Positions 62,570-64,000 of a DNA stretch of 64,000 bases are shown here, in pieces. A program made the position numbers and the translations under genes. The stretch is from Candidatus Eiseniibacteriota bacterium (GTDB lineage: Bacteria; Eisenbacteria; RBG-16-71-46), in the NCBI GenBank assembly GCA_016215625.1, contig JACRIW010000075.1, positions 1-64,000 of the forward strand, written 5' to 3'. A model generated the notes under the pieces. That model searched no databases. It had not been told where the DNA came from and saw only the letters and a program-made list of their open reading frames with translations. Each line of letters opens with the position of its first letter. Position 1 is the first letter of the stretch.

Positions 62570-62573
<4 letters not shown>
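61782..62573 (+). CDS. sufC: Fe-S assembly ATPase SufC
   Basis: 263 aa from ATG 61782; GTG 61770 would add four residues, and neither has a strong Shine-Dalgarno. ABC ATPase: Walker A 'GPNGSGKS', SufC-specific '[24 protein letters not shown]', signature '[36 protein letters not shown]' with Walker B, and H-loop 'VITHYNRIL'. Drives conformational change in SufBCD. Stop overlaps sufB by GTGA. Confidence 0.97.
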
Positions 62574-63975
<1,402 letters not shown>

Positions 63976-63979
<4 letters not shown>

Positions 63980-64000
63980 ACACGACTCCCGTCACTTCTC
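63976..64000 (+). CDS. Start of the next suf gene, probably sufD (cut by window edge)
   Basis: ATG 63976 overlaps the sufB stop and opens MNTTPVTS to the window end. Only eight codons are visible, so the SufD call rests on operon order (sufC-sufB-sufD) alone. Confidence 0.5.

Overview
The window is about 70% GC and densely coded on both strands. It has many GTG starts, many 4-base start/stop overlaps (ATGA, GTGA), no RNA genes and no insertion sequences. Several large secreted proteins end in a FlgD/T9SS-like Ig sorting domain ('...NP....T.I.Y.L......L.LFD..GR.V....'). A Gram-negative envelope is implied by OmpA, an OPT transporter and lipoproteins. Together these traits suggest an uncultured Candidatus Eisenbacteria / FCB-group-like bacterium. 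That assignment is inference: there is no 16S or single-copy marker here to prove it.

Layout. 1-11.5 kb: an AMMECR1-like gene (cut by the window edge) coupled to a thioester alpha-2-macroglobulin, a DinB-fold protein, a secreted phospholipase D, a CPBP protease, a MATE exporter and an AIF-like flavoprotein. 11.5-18 kb: two divergent secreted-protein genes, one a beta-propeller-type reader and one a copper-radical oxidase (galactose oxidase family) broken by two frameshifts. 18-22.6 kb: a NarL-type regulator that lacks its phosphoacceptor Asp, then oppC-oppB-oppA without ATPases. 22.7-27.7 kb: an SRPBCC protein, then a xanthine-dehydrogenase-type molybdenum hydroxylase operon (L - GIY-YIG-like - [2Fe-2S] subunit with a histone-like tail - FAD subunit). 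27.9-36.8 kb: a TPR-like protein, then a complete kdp potassium system (small membrane peptide, kdpF, A, B, C, D, E). 36.9-43.9 kb: an M50 protease / phosphodiester glycosidase / Nudix operon, a nucleotidyltransferase toxin-antitoxin-like pair, an SpmA-SpmB fusion, a DUF4397 lipoprotein and small genes. 43.9-48.7 kb: a PNPOx-fold protein, a saccharopine-dehydrogenase-like protein with a DUF4032 kinase-like partner, and an OmpA coiled-coil protein.

48.7-58.6 kb is the most unusual part. A 93-base remnant of the 3' end of an OPT transporter gene lies just after ompA. The intact OPT gene, with the same C-terminus, lies 9.8 kb further on in the same orientation. Between them sit an AT-rich promoter with a tandem 12-mer, a secreted FlgD-domain protein, and a 2358-residue teneurin/RHS-like protein (carboxypeptidase-regulatory-like, NHL and YD repeats, RHS core). 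Its last ~124 residues carry Cys, His and Asp in a papain-like arrangement. A small multi-pass membrane ORF that could be its immunity protein follows directly. I read this as a polymorphic-toxin island that replaced most of a second OPT gene.

58.5-64 kb: the OPT gene, then a MerR-family regulator with a CX2CX8CX2C cluster in front of sufA-like, sufC, sufB and the start of what is probably sufD, the Fe-S cluster assembly operon.

Across the window several genes show a TANNNT-like -10 element. Where a Shine-Dalgarno is present it lies 29-61 bases upstream. Where no Shine-Dalgarno is visible it lies only 5-8 bases before the start codon, which predicts leaderless mRNAs.
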